Both the position numbers and the translations under genes were made by a program. The notes beneath the pieces were generated by a model, which saw only the letters and a program-made list of their open reading frames with translations, did not search any database and was not told the DNA's origin. 64,000 bases of DNA from assembly GCF_900166585.1 (NCBI RefSeq), contig NZ_FVZC01000008.1, positions 62,001-126,000 on the forward strand, given 5' to 3'. Positions 51,217 through 60,869 of this stretch are shown piece after piece. The DNA is from Mesobacillus jeotgali (GTDB lineage Bacteria > Bacillota > Bacilli > Bacillales > Cytobacillaceae). Position 1 is the first letter of the stretch; every line of letters begins with the position of its first letter.

Positions 51217-51416
51217 ATGTTCCCCTCCTTTAAGCAGTTCTTTCAGATTATATAAATTTGGTGAAAGTTTATTACATATTGACTATAAAAATTTTAAATG
51301 CATAAAGTTATGCCATTTCACCTGGAATTGTGATAGTAAAATAATAATAAGTTAAGCATGACACAAAAATATCACCTTTGTTTTAGTCATTTTTGCGGAA
51401 AATCATGATATAATAG

Positions 51417-51430
51417 TGCAAACGTTTGTA
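51417..51430 (+). promoter_or_regulatory. Operator (LacI-type or CcpA cre) at the maltose phosphorylase promoter
   Basis: TGCAAACGTTTGTA is centred on an ACGT palindrome (CAAACGTTTG) and lies 3 bp after a TATAAT at 51409-51414. It fits cre sites with one deviation, or a LacI-family maltose repressor. Either would give carbon-dependent control of the phosphorylase. Confidence 0.6.
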
Positions 51431-51455
51431 CAACTTCTAAAAGGGAGATAAAGCT

Positions 51456-53747
51456 ATGAAAAGATTATTTGGAATTAATAGCTGGAAGATCGTCGAAACG
51501 GACTTGCATAAAGAGGATTTCCGCCTGGCTGAAAGTATCATGAGCCTCGGTAATGGCCATATGGGGATGCGCGGGAATTTTGAAGAAACATATTCAGGAG
51601 ACTTCCATCGCGGATCTTATATTGCTGGTGTCTGGTTCCCGGACAAAACACGTGTAGGCTGGTGGAAAAATGGCTATCCACATTATTTTGGCAAAGTCAT
51701 CAACTCCACGAACTTCATCGGAATCAAAGTATATATTGACGATGAGGAATTAGATCTTCACAACGCAGAAGTAAGCGATTACTACCGTGAGCTTGATATG
51801 CAGCATGGTGTCTTGACACGCAGATTCACGGTCGTCCAAAACGGCAAGGAAACAGAAGTAGAAGCAGTGCGATTCCTGTCAGTAGCTGACAAGGAACTGG
51901 CCGCTATTCGTTACTCTGTTACTGCCAAGAACTATAATGGAAACGTTACCTTCGTTCCTTATCTTGATGGAGACGTCCGTAATGAAGACTCCAATTATGA
52001 TGAGGATTTCTGGTATGAAATCAGCAGGGAAGCTGCAGATTACCGCGGCAGCCTTGTGATGAAGACAAAAGATAATCCTTTCGGCACGCCGACTTTCCAG
52101 GTAGCGACAACTATGCAAACGGTTGTCAACGGCGATGTGTCTAAGGTTGAAGTGAAGGAAAAAGCAGAATACGTAGAAAATGTCATTGAAGTGAAAGCTG
52201 AACAGGGACAAACTGTAACCCTATATAAATATGTCGCTGTTACCACCGACCGTGACTATGAAGCAGGCGAATTGGTTTCAAGAGGTCGTGAAGTGCTTGA
52301 TCGTTCGGTTGAAAAAGGTTTTGAAAAACTATTAGTAGAGCACAAAAATGGCTGGCTGAGCCGCTGGGAAATCGCTGATATCGAAATTGCCGGTGATGAC
52401 TCTGCCCAGCAGGGAATCCGTTTTAACCTGTTCCAGTTGTTCTCTACTTATTACGGTGAAGACTCCCGTTTGAACATCGGGCCTAAAGGTTTCACAGGTG
52501 AAAAATATGGCGGTGCCACTTACTGGGATACAGAAGCTTACGCAATTCCGCTCTATCTTTCTACTGCAGAGTCAGAGGTTGCACGCAACCTGCTGGTCTA
52601 TCGCCACAACCAGCTTGACGGCGCTTACCATAACGCGAAGCAGCAGGGGCTGAATGGTGCACTTTACCCAATGGTTACTTTTACAGGCGTGGAGTGCCAC
52701 AATGAGTGGGAGATCACTTTCGAGGAGATTCACCGTAACGGCGCGATCGCCTATGCAATTTATAACTACGTGAATTACACTGGAGACAAAGATTATCTCC
52801 ACGAATACGGCATTGATGTGCTCGCCGGTATTTCCCGTTTCTGGGCGGACCGCGTCCATTTCAATAAGTCCAAGAATGTTTACATGATGCATGGCGTAAC
52901 GGGTCCGAATGAATACGAAAACAATGTTAACAACAACTGGTACACGAACCGTATCGCTGTATGGACACTGAAATACACGCTTGAAGTCATCGATTTCCTT
53001 AAGCAGAATGGCCATGAGGCACGCCTTGCAGGCCTTGAGTTCTCTGCTGAAGAACTTGCAAAATGGCAGGATATCATTGAAAGAATGTACTTCCCTTATG
53101 ATGAAGAAAAAGGTGTCTTTGTTCAGCACGATACATTCCTTGATAAAGATTTAATGACGGTCGATGAGCTTTCAGCAGAAGATCGCCCAATTAACCAGAA
53201 CTGGTCATGGGATAAAATCCTGCGCAGCTGCTTCATCAAACAAGCGGACGTGCTTCAGGGCCTATACTTCTTCAACCACGAGTTCACAGAAGAAGAGAAA
53301 CGCCGCAACTTTGAATTCTATGAGCCGATGACGGTCCATGAATCTTCACTGTCACCAAGCATACACGCAGTACTCGCTGCAGAGCTTGGCATGGAAGAAA
53401 AGGCGTACGAAATGTACAACCGCACGGCGCGCCTCGACCTTGACAACTACAACAACGATACAGAAGACGGCCTGCACATCACAAGCATGACCGGTGCATG
53501 GCTGGCCATCGTCCAGGGCTTCGCAGGCATGCGCACAGCAGAAGGCACGTTATCATTCGCGCCTTTCATCCCGAAAGCCTGGGATCAATACAGCTTCAAC
53601 ATCATCTACCGCGACCACTACATCAAGGTAGAAGTGAACCAGGAAAACGTCGTCCTGTCACAGCAAGGACCAGAACTTGCATTGAAGCTTTACAGTGAAG
53701 ACGTAACTATCCCTGCAGATGGCGAGCTTTCTGTAAAATTGAAATAA
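51456..53747 (+). CDS. Maltose phosphorylase, glycoside hydrolase family 65
   Basis: A 763-residue GH65 enzyme closely resembling B. subtilis YvdK. It splits maltose with phosphate into glucose and beta-glucose 1-phosphate in the cytosol. The catalytic acid is E486 in [18 protein letters not shown], matching E487 of the Lactobacillus enzyme; the N-terminal sandwich ([19 protein letters not shown]) and [18 protein letters not shown] are conserved. Downstream, beta-phosphoglucomutase converts the product to glucose 6-phosphate. AAAAGGGAG precedes the start. No maltose transporter is in the window. Confidence 0.95.
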   Translation: MKRLFGINSWKIVETDLHKEDFRLAESIMSLGNGHMGMRGNFEETYSGDFHRGSYIAGVWFPDKTRVGWWKNGYPHYFGKVINSTNFIGIKVYIDDEELDLHNAEVSDYYRELDMQHGVLTRRFTVVQNGKETEVEAVRFLSVADKELAAIRYSVTAKNYNGNVTFVPYLDGDVRNEDSNYDEDFWYEISREAADYRGSLVMKTKDNPFGTPTFQVATTMQTVVNGDVSKVEVKEKAEYVENVIEVKAEQGQTVTLYKYVAVTTDRDYEAGELVSRGREVLDRSVEKGFEKLLVEHKNGWLSRWEIADIEIAGDDSAQQGIRFNLFQLFSTYYGEDSRLNIGPKGFTGEKYGGATYWDTEAYAIPLYLSTAESEVARNLLVYRHNQLDGAYHNAKQQGLNGALYPMVTFTGVECHNEWEITFEEIHRNGAIAYAIYNYVNYTGDKDYLHEYGIDVLAGISRFWADRVHFNKSKNVYMMHGVTGPNEYENNVNNNWYTNRIAVWTLKYTLEVIDFLKQNGHEARLAGLEFSAEELAKWQDIIERMYFPYDEEKGVFVQHDTFLDKDLMTVDELSAEDRPINQNWSWDKILRSCFIKQADVLQGLYFFNHEFTEEEKRRNFEFYEPMTVHESSLSPSIHAVLAAELGMEEKAYEMYNRTARLDLDNYNNDTEDGLHITSMTGAWLAIVQGFAGMRTAEGTLSFAPFIPKAWDQYSFNIIYRDHYIKVEVNQENVVLSQQGPELALKLYSEDVTIPADGELSVKLK

Positions 53748-53807
53748 GTTGATGAAGAGAGATCTTTAGGGAAGCCTGAAGGTCTCTCTCATTGGTGAGG
53801 TTTTATG

Positions 53808-53997
53808 GACATTTTGGAGAGTAAAAGGGATGTCTAAGAAAAGTGATTTAATAGACATTTTGGTGAGCGTGAAGGATCGTAATGTCTAAGAAGAGTGGTT
53901 TAATAGACATTTTGAAGATCGTTAAACCTCGAAATGTCCAAGAAAGGTGATTTAATAGAAAATTTGGAGAACGTAAAGGCTCGAAGTGTCTAAGAAG
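53808..53997 (+). repeat. 52-bp tandem repeat array, locus B
   Basis: GACATTTTGG or a variant begins units at 53808, 53854, 53906 and 53958 (spacing 46, 52, 52). Each unit has GACAT, a GAAGATCGTAAA-like stretch, ATGTC, then TAAGAA...TTTAATA. It aligns position by position with the units at 15301 and 38726, except that the arms are ATGTC/GACAT rather than CTGTC/GACAG. Confidence 0.9.
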
Positions 53998-54049
53998 CCC
54001 ACATGAGTCCTTATTAAATTGCATGAATCATAATGAAAGGAGTTTGACG

Positions 54050-54718
54050 ATGACTAGACCACTAAAAGCATTCATTTTTGACCTTGATGGGGTCATTACG
54101 GATACTGCGGAATACCACTTTTTAGCGTGGAAGGCGCTGGCTGAGGATTTGGGCATTACTTTTACCCGCGATGATAACGAGGAGTTAAAAGGAGTGTCCC
54201 GGATGGATTCTCTCGAGAAAATTCTTGAGCTTGGCGGCCGCACTGAGGATTTTACAGCTGAGGAAAAAGACGCTTTGGCTGATAAGAAAAATGATCATTA
54301 CTTGACATTAATCAGGAATATCACACCAAATGATCTTTTGCCTGCGATCAAGGAATTAATCACCGATATTAAGGCCAAGGGTCTAAAGCTGGGCCTGGCA
54401 TCCGCAAGCAAGAATGCATTTACTGTGATGGAATCTCTAGGGATGAAATCTGAATTTGATATCATTGTTGATGCAAAGACTGTCGTGAACGGCAAGCCGC
54501 ATCCTGAGGTTTTCCTTAGAGCTGCTGAAATGCTTGGCGTTGAACCGGAGGCGTGCATCGGTGTCGAGGATGCAGCGGCAGGTGTTCAGGCAATTAAAGC
54601 TGCAGGCATGTTCGCTGTTGCTGTCGGCCCGAAGGAAAGCTTTGAGAATGCTGATATCATCTATGCAAGCACTGCTGAGCTTTCATTTGATAAAATTGTT
54701 GAAGTATATAATGGTTAA
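54050..54718 (+). CDS. pgmB: Beta-phosphoglucomutase
   Basis: A 222-residue HAD-superfamily enzyme. The catalytic Asp pair is D11 and D13 in FIFDLDGVITDT; the cap region follows, then Ser/Thr SASKN and the acidic motif GVEDAAAGVQA. It converts beta-glucose 1-phosphate to glucose 6-phosphate, using the product of the adjacent maltose phosphorylase. AAAGGAG supports ATG 54050; the frame to 54023 is unsupported. The two genes are separated by 300 bp filled with 52-bp repeats, so the operon is interrupted by the array. Confidence 0.95.
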   Translation: MTRPLKAFIFDLDGVITDTAEYHFLAWKALAEDLGITFTRDDNEELKGVSRMDSLEKILELGGRTEDFTAEEKDALADKKNDHYLTLIRNITPNDLLPAIKELITDIKAKGLKLGLASASKNAFTVMESLGMKSEFDIIVDAKTVVNGKPHPEVFLRAAEMLGVEPEACIGVEDAAAGVQAIKAAGMFAVAVGPKESFENADIIYASTAELSFDKIVEVYNG

Positions 54719-54726
54719 AACTCTTG

Positions 54727-54757
54727 AACCCAGTCGCAATAGTGCGGCTGGGTTTTT
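54727..54757 (+). terminator. Terminator after pgmB
   Basis: AACCCAGTCGC (54727-54737) pairs with GCGGCTGGGTT (54744-54754) with one G-T pair, then a T-run. Confidence 0.85.
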
Positions 54758-54774
54758 ACTTTTTTTGGATAACT

Positions 54775-54900
54775 AAGAGATTATCTCGTCTGAATGAGAG
54801 ATAAGTGGCTTTTATTGAGAGATTATAAAGGTTTTCCGAGAGAATATTACTTTTTACCGAGAGATTATTGATGTTGATTGAGAGATTAATCATAAAAAAG
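54775..54900 (+). repeat. 21-bp tandem repeat array, family D (six units)
   Basis: GAGAGATTA-type motifs begin at 54775, 54796, 54817, 54838, 54859 and 54880, exactly 21 bp apart. Each unit has a conserved 9-bp head and a 12-nt variable, T-rich tail. It fills the gap between the pgmB terminator and the terminator of the next gene. Confidence 0.92.
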
Positions 54901-54925
54901 CGATCACTCCGGAAGTGACCGCTTT
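54896..54925 (-). terminator. Terminator at the end of the membrane-protein gene
   Basis: AAAAGCGATCACT (54896-54908) pairs with AGTGACCGCTTT (54914-54925) with one mismatch; it covers the stop codon of the minus-strand gene. Confidence 0.7.
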
Positions 54926-55965
54926 ACTTCACGATAAAAAGCATCTGGTTCATCGACATTGAGGACAATCCTATTCACTTTTCGCTTCAATCCATAGAGA
55001 AGATGGACATCTTGAGGCTCATGGAGCAGGATTTCGAACATTGGCTTTTCCTGAACCAAGTCTGGCACCCTGGCATCAAAGAGTTCAGCTTGTTCTTTGG
55101 AGCTGAATTTTTCTGGGCCCTCATAGTGTTTTATGTCCTTTATATTATCTAGGGGCAAATATATCATTTTTGAAAAGCCTGTCTGCAGTAATAAGTGGTC
55201 TTCAGCCAACAGAAACGGGGTCAGGCGAGTAGCCTGGAGCTCAGCCAACATGAAAAGGATACCGTAAATATTCAAAAATAGCAGGATATAAGACACAATC
55301 GGATTCCAGTTGTGCAGGAAGTAGTGCAGTCCAACGGATTCGATGGCAATAGCATGGATGATCATGATATAGACTGCGTTCACGCTTGTTTTTTTATGAT
55401 AAGTAAAAGCCAGGCCATGATCGATCTCCACTTTCTTTTTCCATGAAAAAAGAGAGTAATGGAACATGGAAAACTCGGTGACAAGAATGTTTGCAGCATG
55501 ATTGTCGGGCAGGTTTGCTTCAAAAGCCTTGCGAATGTTGGAAAGGAAAAAGGAGTTTCGTCTGGCCAGCCTTTTATATTCCTGAATCAATTTTGGCAGC
55601 TTCGTGATTACGGTATAGGCAATATACAGTTCAAACAGCAAAAATGCGCCTTCAGAAGCCATTAATAGATAGGGAAGGAAAGAATATTGTGATAGATGCT
55701 GTTGAGGAACGATGAAGTACGCGGCCGCAAAACCTGCTAGGATGACGATTCCCATATATTTAAGTGAATACCTTTTACGGATGATCAGGAAGTAAGTCAA
55801 CAGAGGCAAAATGATTAGCAGGTCAAGCAGAGAGCCAATGACAGCACCTTCGGGAATTGGGCCAAACATGGTTGTACGGTAAAGAAAATAATTAGTTGCG
55901 AGAATCAAAGAGGCTAAAACTACGAAAAGAAATAATCTTGGTTTTTTCAAGACACCAATTGTCAT
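54904..55965 (-). CDS. Polytopic membrane protein with a PH-like C-terminal part
   Basis: A 353-residue protein with four N-terminal spans (about 12-130), a soluble helical segment, then two more spans (235-280) and a C-terminal soluble domain beginning AEDHLLLQTGFSKMIYLPLD, whose strand pattern resembles bacterial PH (DUF304-like) domains. Bacillus homologues carry misleading beta-carotene monooxygenase labels. ATG 55965 is set by GAGGTGG; the frame to 56001 is unsupported. Function unknown. Confidence 0.7.
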   Translation of the reverse strand: MTIGVLKKPRLFLFVVLASLILATNYFLYRTTMFGPIPEGAVIGSLLDLLIILPLLTYFLIIRKRYSLKYMGIVILAGFAAAYFIVPQQHLSQYSFLPYLLMASEGAFLLFELYIAYTVITKLPKLIQEYKRLARRNSFFLSNIRKAFEANLPDNHAANILVTEFSMFHYSLFSWKKKVEIDHGLAFTYHKKTSVNAVYIMIIHAIAIESVGLHYFLHNWNPIVSYILLFLNIYGILFMLAELQATRLTPFLLAEDHLLLQTGFSKMIYLPLDNIKDIKHYEGPEKFSSKEQAELFDARVPDLVQEKPMFEILLHEPQDVHLLYGLKRKVNRIVLNVDEPDAFYREVKRSLPE

Positions 55966-56140
55966 TATTAACCACCTCAACCTAATTATAAATGATTTCA
56001 TACTGTGAAAGTAGTAAATTTGACAGCTTTGACAAAACTAGTGTTTGTAAAAATAGTTAAAAAACGTTTGCCCGGATTATCCGTCCTTTAACAGGGAAAT
56101 ATGCTACTATGGCAATTTTTTAAAAAGGACGGTGTAGTGG

Positions 56141-57043
56141 ATGTACGATTGTTTAATAGTTGGGGGCGGGATTGCCGGACTCCAGGCGGCCATTCAGCTT
56201 GGGCGATATGATCATAAGGTAATGGTGCTGGATGCTGGGGACGGCAGGTCGGCGATTTGCCAGAGCTACCATAATATCCTGGGCTACCCGGATGGTGTCA
56301 GCGGGCCCTACTTAAGGGATGTCGGCCGTAAGCAGGCTTCTCAATATGGGGTAGAGTTTATGATTGGCAAGGCAGAGGCTGCCCAGAAAACTGCGGATGG
56401 CTTTGAAGTTAAGGACGGAAACGGGAACACGTATAAAGCCAGGACGTTGCTTCTCGCAACAGGTGTTATGGACAGGATCCCTCCTTTTCCGGAACTGATG
56501 CCTACCCTGGGAATCAGTGTGTATGTATGTCCTGATTGTGATGGGCATGAGGTGAAGGACAAATCCACAATTGTAATGGGGGCAGGTACAGTCGGCGCCA
56601 ACATGGCACTGACCTTAAATTACTTTACCGATCAGCTCACATACGTGAATCACGAACAAACAGAAGTCGATGAGGAAAAAATGCTTTTGATGAAAGAAAA
56701 AGGCATCAGGTACTTCGAGGGGCCAATTGAAAAGGTACTAGCCGATGGTCCGGATTTCAGGGGAGTGCAGCTCACGAATGGCGAGCAGCTGACTTCAGAG
56801 CGGGGGTTCATCGCCTTTGGAGGAAATGAAGTAAAGTCACAGCTGGCACATCAGCTTGGCGTGGAGCTTCATAAAAACAAGCATGTATTGGTCGATCCGC
56901 GGACTAAAATGACCAATATTGAAAAGGTGTGGGCGGCAGGGGACCTTGTAGCCCATTCCGAGCAGACAACAATTGCGATGGGAGACGGCATGCAGGCAAG
57001 CATCTGGATCCATAAGACCCTTATAGCGGATAAGGAAAAATAA
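56141..57043 (+). CDS. Thioredoxin reductase-like FAD/NAD(P) oxidoreductase
   Basis: A 300-residue flavoprotein of the TrxB-like group. FAD site CLIVGGGIAGLQAAIQLGRY, redox-type Cys pair VCPDCDGHE, NAD(P) loop TIVMGAGTVGANMAL and terminal FAD motif VWAAGDLVAHSEQTTIAMGD. The CxxC suggests disulfide exchange, but the partner is unknown; it is not the housekeeping TrxB by its shorter CPDC context. Ribosome binding site AAAAGGAC is present. Monocistronic. Confidence 0.85.
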   Translation: MYDCLIVGGGIAGLQAAIQLGRYDHKVMVLDAGDGRSAICQSYHNILGYPDGVSGPYLRDVGRKQASQYGVEFMIGKAEAAQKTADGFEVKDGNGNTYKARTLLLATGVMDRIPPFPELMPTLGISVYVCPDCDGHEVKDKSTIVMGAGTVGANMALTLNYFTDQLTYVNHEQTEVDEEKMLLMKEKGIRYFEGPIEKVLADGPDFRGVQLTNGEQLTSERGFIAFGGNEVKSQLAHQLGVELHKNKHVLVDPRTKMTNIEKVWAAGDLVAHSEQTTIAMGDGMQASIWIHKTLIADKEK

Positions 57044-57064
57044 CCTTTATTAGAACTTGAAAAA

Positions 57065-57096
57065 GAAGCCGCCATTCGGTAAGGAATGGCGGCTTC
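57065..57096. terminator. Bidirectional terminator
   Basis: A 13-bp perfect stem (57065-57077 with 57084-57096) between convergent oxidoreductase genes. Confidence 0.92.
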
Positions 57097-57099
57097 CCT

Positions 57100-58635
57100 T
57101 TATTCTAAATCCACTCTTTCCAATGGCAGCTCTGCAGGCCCTTCTACCACATCTCCTTTGTAGGAGAAGCGTGATCCATGGCAAGGGCAGTCCCATGTCC
57201 GTTCTCCGTTGTTCCAGTTAAGTTCGCAGCCCATGTGGGTACAGGTAGTATCTACTACGTGCAACTGTCCGTTTTCATCACGATACGCTCCGGCTCGTTT
57301 GCCGTTAACTGTTACGACGGCGCCTTCATCATTATCGAGGCTCTCTGGACTGGTCGATGGCCGATCCAGTTTTCCTTTAACCAGTTCCTTTGCGACGAGG
57401 GCATTGTCAGCAACGAAAGTCGCCACATCTGGTTTTGCATGGAATCTTTGCGGTTCGAAAACGTCCACATACGGATTGTCTTTCCTAAGGACAAGATCGG
57501 ACATGAGCAGCGCAGCGTTAATGCCGTTGCTCATTCCCCATTTTCGGTAGCCTGTTGCAACAAAGATGTTATCTGTGCTCGATGAGTATTTGCCGACGAA
57601 AGGAATTTTATCAAGCGTAGTCGGGTCTTGTGCGCTCCAGCGGAAAGGGATCTCCTTAACGCCGAACGTCTGCGCAGCGAACGCCTCGAGTGCCTCATAA
57701 TACTGGTGTGTATTATCATCCTGTCCGGTGATATGGCTGTCTCCGCCAAACAGCACCAATTTCTCGCCATTCCAGTCTGTATACCTTAGTGAGCGAGTCG
57801 GCGTCTCGGCATTGATATACATGCCGCCCGGGAACTCTTTTTCGGTCCTGACAGCAAGCAAATAAGAACGATTGACTTGCATCCTTGAAAAAAAGAAGCC
57901 TTTTAAATCGTAAAATGGAAAGTGTGTGCTGATAATCATCTGGTTGCAATGGACCTTATGACCATCTCTTGTCGTGACCACAGGCTCGGATCCTTCTTCC
58001 ATATCAACGGCGGTTGTATTTTCGTAAATTTGGCCGCCCATTTCTGTAAAACGCTCCACGAGATGCTTTAAAAATTTTAGCGGATGGAACTGAGCCTGGT
58101 TCCGCATGACAACGGCTGCCATCGCTTCGACTGGAATCGGCACTTTGGAAACATACTCACTGCCCACCACGCCCAGCTTCTCATAGGCCTTGAATTCCTT
58201 CAGGAGCTTTTCCATTTCTTTGTCGGAATTGGTATATAAATAGGCGTCTTCTTCGCTAAAATCACAATCAATCTGCTGTTCTTTCACTAGATTTTTGACA
58301 AATTGCATGGCATCATAGTTTGCCTGATAGTAGAGGCGCGCCTTATCCTCACCAAAATGGCTGATCAGTTCGTCATAAATCAGTCCATGCTGGGCTGTCA
58401 CCTTTGCGGTTGTATGCCCTGTAGTGCCATTCAAAATTTTGCCGGCTTCAATCACGGTTACTTTGGCACCAGCCTTAGCCAGCAGATAGGCAGAGGTCAA
58501 CCCTGTAATCCCGCCGCCTATAATCGCTACTTCTGTCTTCAGGTCTTCCTGCAGCTTGGGGAATGATGGCAGTTCCGCCGTTTTACGCCAGTATGGTTCA
58601 GGGAAACGAGGCAGCTTTGAAGTATAATCGTTCAT
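57100..58635 (-). CDS. FAD-dependent oxidoreductase with a C-terminal Rieske [2Fe-2S] domain
   Basis: A 511-residue fusion. Residues about 30-400 form a DAO-type FAD fold (VAIIGGGITGLTSAYLLAKA, ILNGTTGHTTAKV). Residues about 425-511 are a Rieske domain with CTHMGCELNW and CPCHGSRFSY giving the Cys-His/Cys-His cluster ligands. Electrons may pass from an amine or other substrate through FAD to the iron-sulfur cluster. ATG 58635 follows AAGGAGG; TTG codons just upstream are less likely. The fusion is recurrent in Bacillus. Substrate unknown. Confidence 0.9.
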   Translation of the reverse strand: MNDYTSKLPRFPEPYWRKTAELPSFPKLQEDLKTEVAIIGGGITGLTSAYLLAKAGAKVTVIEAGKILNGTTGHTTAKVTAQHGLIYDELISHFGEDKARLYYQANYDAMQFVKNLVKEQQIDCDFSEEDAYLYTNSDKEMEKLLKEFKAYEKLGVVGSEYVSKVPIPVEAMAAVVMRNQAQFHPLKFLKHLVERFTEMGGQIYENTTAVDMEEGSEPVVTTRDGHKVHCNQMIISTHFPFYDLKGFFFSRMQVNRSYLLAVRTEKEFPGGMYINAETPTRSLRYTDWNGEKLVLFGGDSHITGQDDNTHQYYEALEAFAAQTFGVKEIPFRWSAQDPTTLDKIPFVGKYSSSTDNIFVATGYRKWGMSNGINAALLMSDLVLRKDNPYVDVFEPQRFHAKPDVATFVADNALVAKELVKGKLDRPSTSPESLDNDEGAVVTVNGKRAGAYRDENGQLHVVDTTCTHMGCELNWNNGERTWDCPCHGSRFSYKGDVVEGPAELPLERVDLE

Positions 58636-58815
58636 CAACAATCCTCCTTAAACGTCTTCATAATAACTAATTTTTCCTGAAATAGTGAAAATCATGCTAC
58701 TTTTCCTTTTACCCACTAAAAATATCCATAGACAAGTTTTTACCAAATTGAGCGGATTCACCAAGATCGTGGATTCAGCATGATAAAATAAGTATAAAAA
58801 AGTATGGAGGCCAAT

Positions 58816-60150
58816 ATGGAAATCACAGTTTTTGGGACAGGCTATGTTGGTCTTGTCACAGGTGTTTGTTTTGCTGAAATAGGCCATAATGTCACTTGTT
58901 TCGATATAGATGAAAATAAAATCAATACTCTTTCTAAAGGGAAGTGCCCGATTTATGAACCAGGTCTGGAAGAGATGCTTAAAAGGAATCTTTCTGAGGG
59001 AAGGCTGAACTTTACATCGGAGTCAAAGAAAGCTTGTCATAAGGCAGATTACATTTTCGTTGCGGTTGGTACGCCTGAAAATGAAGATGGGTCCGCGAAC
59101 CTGGAATACCTGGAGGCTGCGATTGCCGAGATTGGGATGAATTTGATCAGAGATGCAATCATTGTCATTAAGAGCACTGTGCCTGTAGGGACAAATGAAC
59201 GGATTCTTAAGCTTTTAAATGAAACTATTGAGAGTGAGTTGCGGGTAAAAGTCATTTCCAATCCTGAATTCCTCCGAGAGGGTTCTGGAATTCTCGACAC
59301 CTTCCATGCGGACCGGGTTGTCATCGGCACGGATGATCCTGATGCGGGCAGTGCAGTGGCAAAGCTGTATAAACCCTTTGGCCGCCCGATTCTACAGACT
59401 GATGTCCGCAGTGCAGAGCTCATCAAGTATGCGTCCAACGCCTTCCTTGCGACCAAAATCAGTTTTATCAATGAAGTCGCCAACTTATGTGAACATACTG
59501 GTGCCAATATCGAGGATGTGGCTAAGGGAATGGGCATGGATGAAAGGATTGGCCGCCAGTTTTTAAAAGCCGGGATTGGCTATGGAGGCTCATGCTTTCC
59601 TAAGGACACCAAGGCGCTGGAAAAACTCACAGAGTACTATGATTATGATTTTAAAATCCTGAGGTCAGTCATTGAGGTGAACAGCAGGCAGAAGCAGCAG
59701 CTTTTTTATAAAGCGAAGGAAATGTTCGGGAGTTTTCAGGGGAAAAGGGTGGCAGTGCTGGGACTTGCTTTCAAGCCACACACAGACGATATCCGAGAAG
59801 CACCTGCCATCGAGCTGATTGCCAGGCTGCTGGAAGAGCATGCGGACATTTCCGTTTATGACCCGGCTGCTTCGGGCAATGTTGAAAACCTTTTTGGCAG
59901 CTTGCTTTATTATGCTGATCAAGTGGATACTGCCATCAAGGGAGCGGACGCGGTGTTCATCCTGACGGAGTGGCCGCAAATCATGCAATATGATTTGGAA
60001 CGGTTTCCTTTATTGATGAGGCAGCCTATTGTTTTTGACGGCCGCAATTGCTATGACCTAAAGCATGCAGAAGCAGCAGGATTGACGTATATTTCAGTCG
60101 GCAGGAATGCGGTGAATGTCCATGCCAGCCTGAAGGGTCTCAAGTATTGA
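58816..60150 (+). CDS. UDP-glucose 6-dehydrogenase
   Basis: A 444-residue enzyme oxidising UDP-glucose to UDP-glucuronate with two NAD. The N-terminal NAD site is TVFGTGYVGLVTGVCFAEIG, with YIFVAVGTPENEDG; the catalytic Cys lies in GIGYGGSCFPKDTKAL. B. subtilis has several (TuaD, YtcA), and which one this is cannot be told. GGAGG supports ATG 58816; the frame opens at 58804 (ATG GAG GCC AAT ATG). The product feeds teichuronic acid or polysaccharide; no other pathway gene is adjacent. Confidence 0.95.
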   Translation: MEITVFGTGYVGLVTGVCFAEIGHNVTCFDIDENKINTLSKGKCPIYEPGLEEMLKRNLSEGRLNFTSESKKACHKADYIFVAVGTPENEDGSANLEYLEAAIAEIGMNLIRDAIIVIKSTVPVGTNERILKLLNETIESELRVKVISNPEFLREGSGILDTFHADRVVIGTDDPDAGSAVAKLYKPFGRPILQTDVRSAELIKYASNAFLATKISFINEVANLCEHTGANIEDVAKGMGMDERIGRQFLKAGIGYGGSCFPKDTKALEKLTEYYDYDFKILRSVIEVNSRQKQQLFYKAKEMFGSFQGKRVAVLGLAFKPHTDDIREAPAIELIARLLEEHADISVYDPAASGNVENLFGSLLYYADQVDTAIKGADAVFILTEWPQIMQYDLERFPLLMRQPIVFDGRNCYDLKHAEAAGLTYISVGRNAVNVHASLKGLKY

Positions 60151-60219
60151 TGGTCATTTTACCTGACTGGCAGTATAAGGTAAAATAAACCTAAACACCT
60201 CAGTTCAGGGGGGACAAGG

Positions 60220-60696
60220 ATGGCTAAGGTTAAAACGAATGCGATGCGGATTCTCGATACACAGAAGGTGCCGTATGAAATACTTACTTATGACTCAAAT
60301 GATGGAAAAATTGACGGTGTGTCTGTTGCTGGCAAAATTGGCCGCGAAACAGCACAGGTCTACAAAACGCTTGTTGCAGTGGGGGCAAGCAAGAATTTAT
60401 ATGTCTTCGTCATTCCGGTTGAAGCCGAGCTCGATTTGAAAAAGGCGGCAAAGGAAGCAGGCGAAAAGAAAGTGGAAATGCTCCCGGTCAAGGATATCCA
60501 GAAATTCACCGGCTATATCCGCGGCGGATGTTCACCGATTGGTATGAAAAAGAACTATGCTACATTTTTGGATGAAAGTGGAAAGGAACTGGAGACCATC
60601 ATAGTTAGTGCCGGTAAAATCGGCTATCAGATTGAACTGTCACCCGAGAGTTTACTTCATGCTTCAGTTGGAAAATATAGCAATTTGATAAAATAG
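60220..60696 (+). CDS. ybaK: YbaK/EbsC-type aminoacyl-tRNA deacylase
   Basis: A 158-residue YbaK-domain protein. YTFVIPVEAELDLKKAAKEA-like core, GYIRGGCSPIGMKK (the conserved G-G-x-x-P-x-G loop) and TIIVSAGKIGYQIELSP are family hallmarks. YbaK removes cysteine from mischarged Cys-tRNA(Pro). AGGGGGGA precedes ATG 60220. It follows the UDP-glucose dehydrogenase gene by 69 bp, probably a separate role, and ends at a strong terminator. Confidence 0.92.
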   Translation: MAKVKTNAMRILDTQKVPYEILTYDSNDGKIDGVSVAGKIGRETAQVYKTLVAVGASKNLYVFVIPVEAELDLKKAAKEAGEKKVEMLPVKDIQKFTGYIRGGCSPIGMKKNYATFLDESGKELETIIVSAGKIGYQIELSPESLLHASVGKYSNLIK

Positions 60697-60705
60697 AAAA
60701 ACTGT

Positions 60706-60757
60706 ACCCTGTACAGCAGTCGCACTAAAAACGTCTGCTGCACAGGGTCTTTTTTTG
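60706..60757 (+). terminator. Terminator after ybaK
   Basis: ACCCTGTACAGCAG (60706-60719) pairs with CTGCTGCACAGGGT (60735-60748) with one mismatch, then a T-run. Confidence 0.85.
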
Positions 60758-60786
60758 TTCTCTTTAAAAAAGCTAACTAGGCATTC

Positions 60787-60814
60787 ACCCAGCGTCAATC
60801 CCTTGCATATAGTA
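60787..60814 (+). promoter_or_regulatory. Sigma-K-like promoter upstream of the ATPase gene
   Basis: AC at 60787-60788, 17 nt, then CATATAGTA at 60806-60814, matching the sigma-K pattern AC-N(15-17)-CATANNNTA. It is 56 bp before the start codon. Suggests mother-cell expression late in sporulation. Confidence 0.5.
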
Positions 60815-60833
60815 AGGGGGAAGTGGAAAACTT

Positions 60834-60851
60834 GCCGTTAGCGTTAACGGC
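60834..60851. promoter_or_regulatory. Inverted repeat in the leader of the ATPase gene
   Basis: GCCGTTA (60834-60840) and TAACGGC (60845-60851) with a 4-nt loop lie directly ahead of the GGAGGGAG ribosome binding site. It could be an operator or a translational control hairpin. Confidence 0.35.
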
Positions 60852-60869
60852 TGGAGGGAGTGCGTTTAT

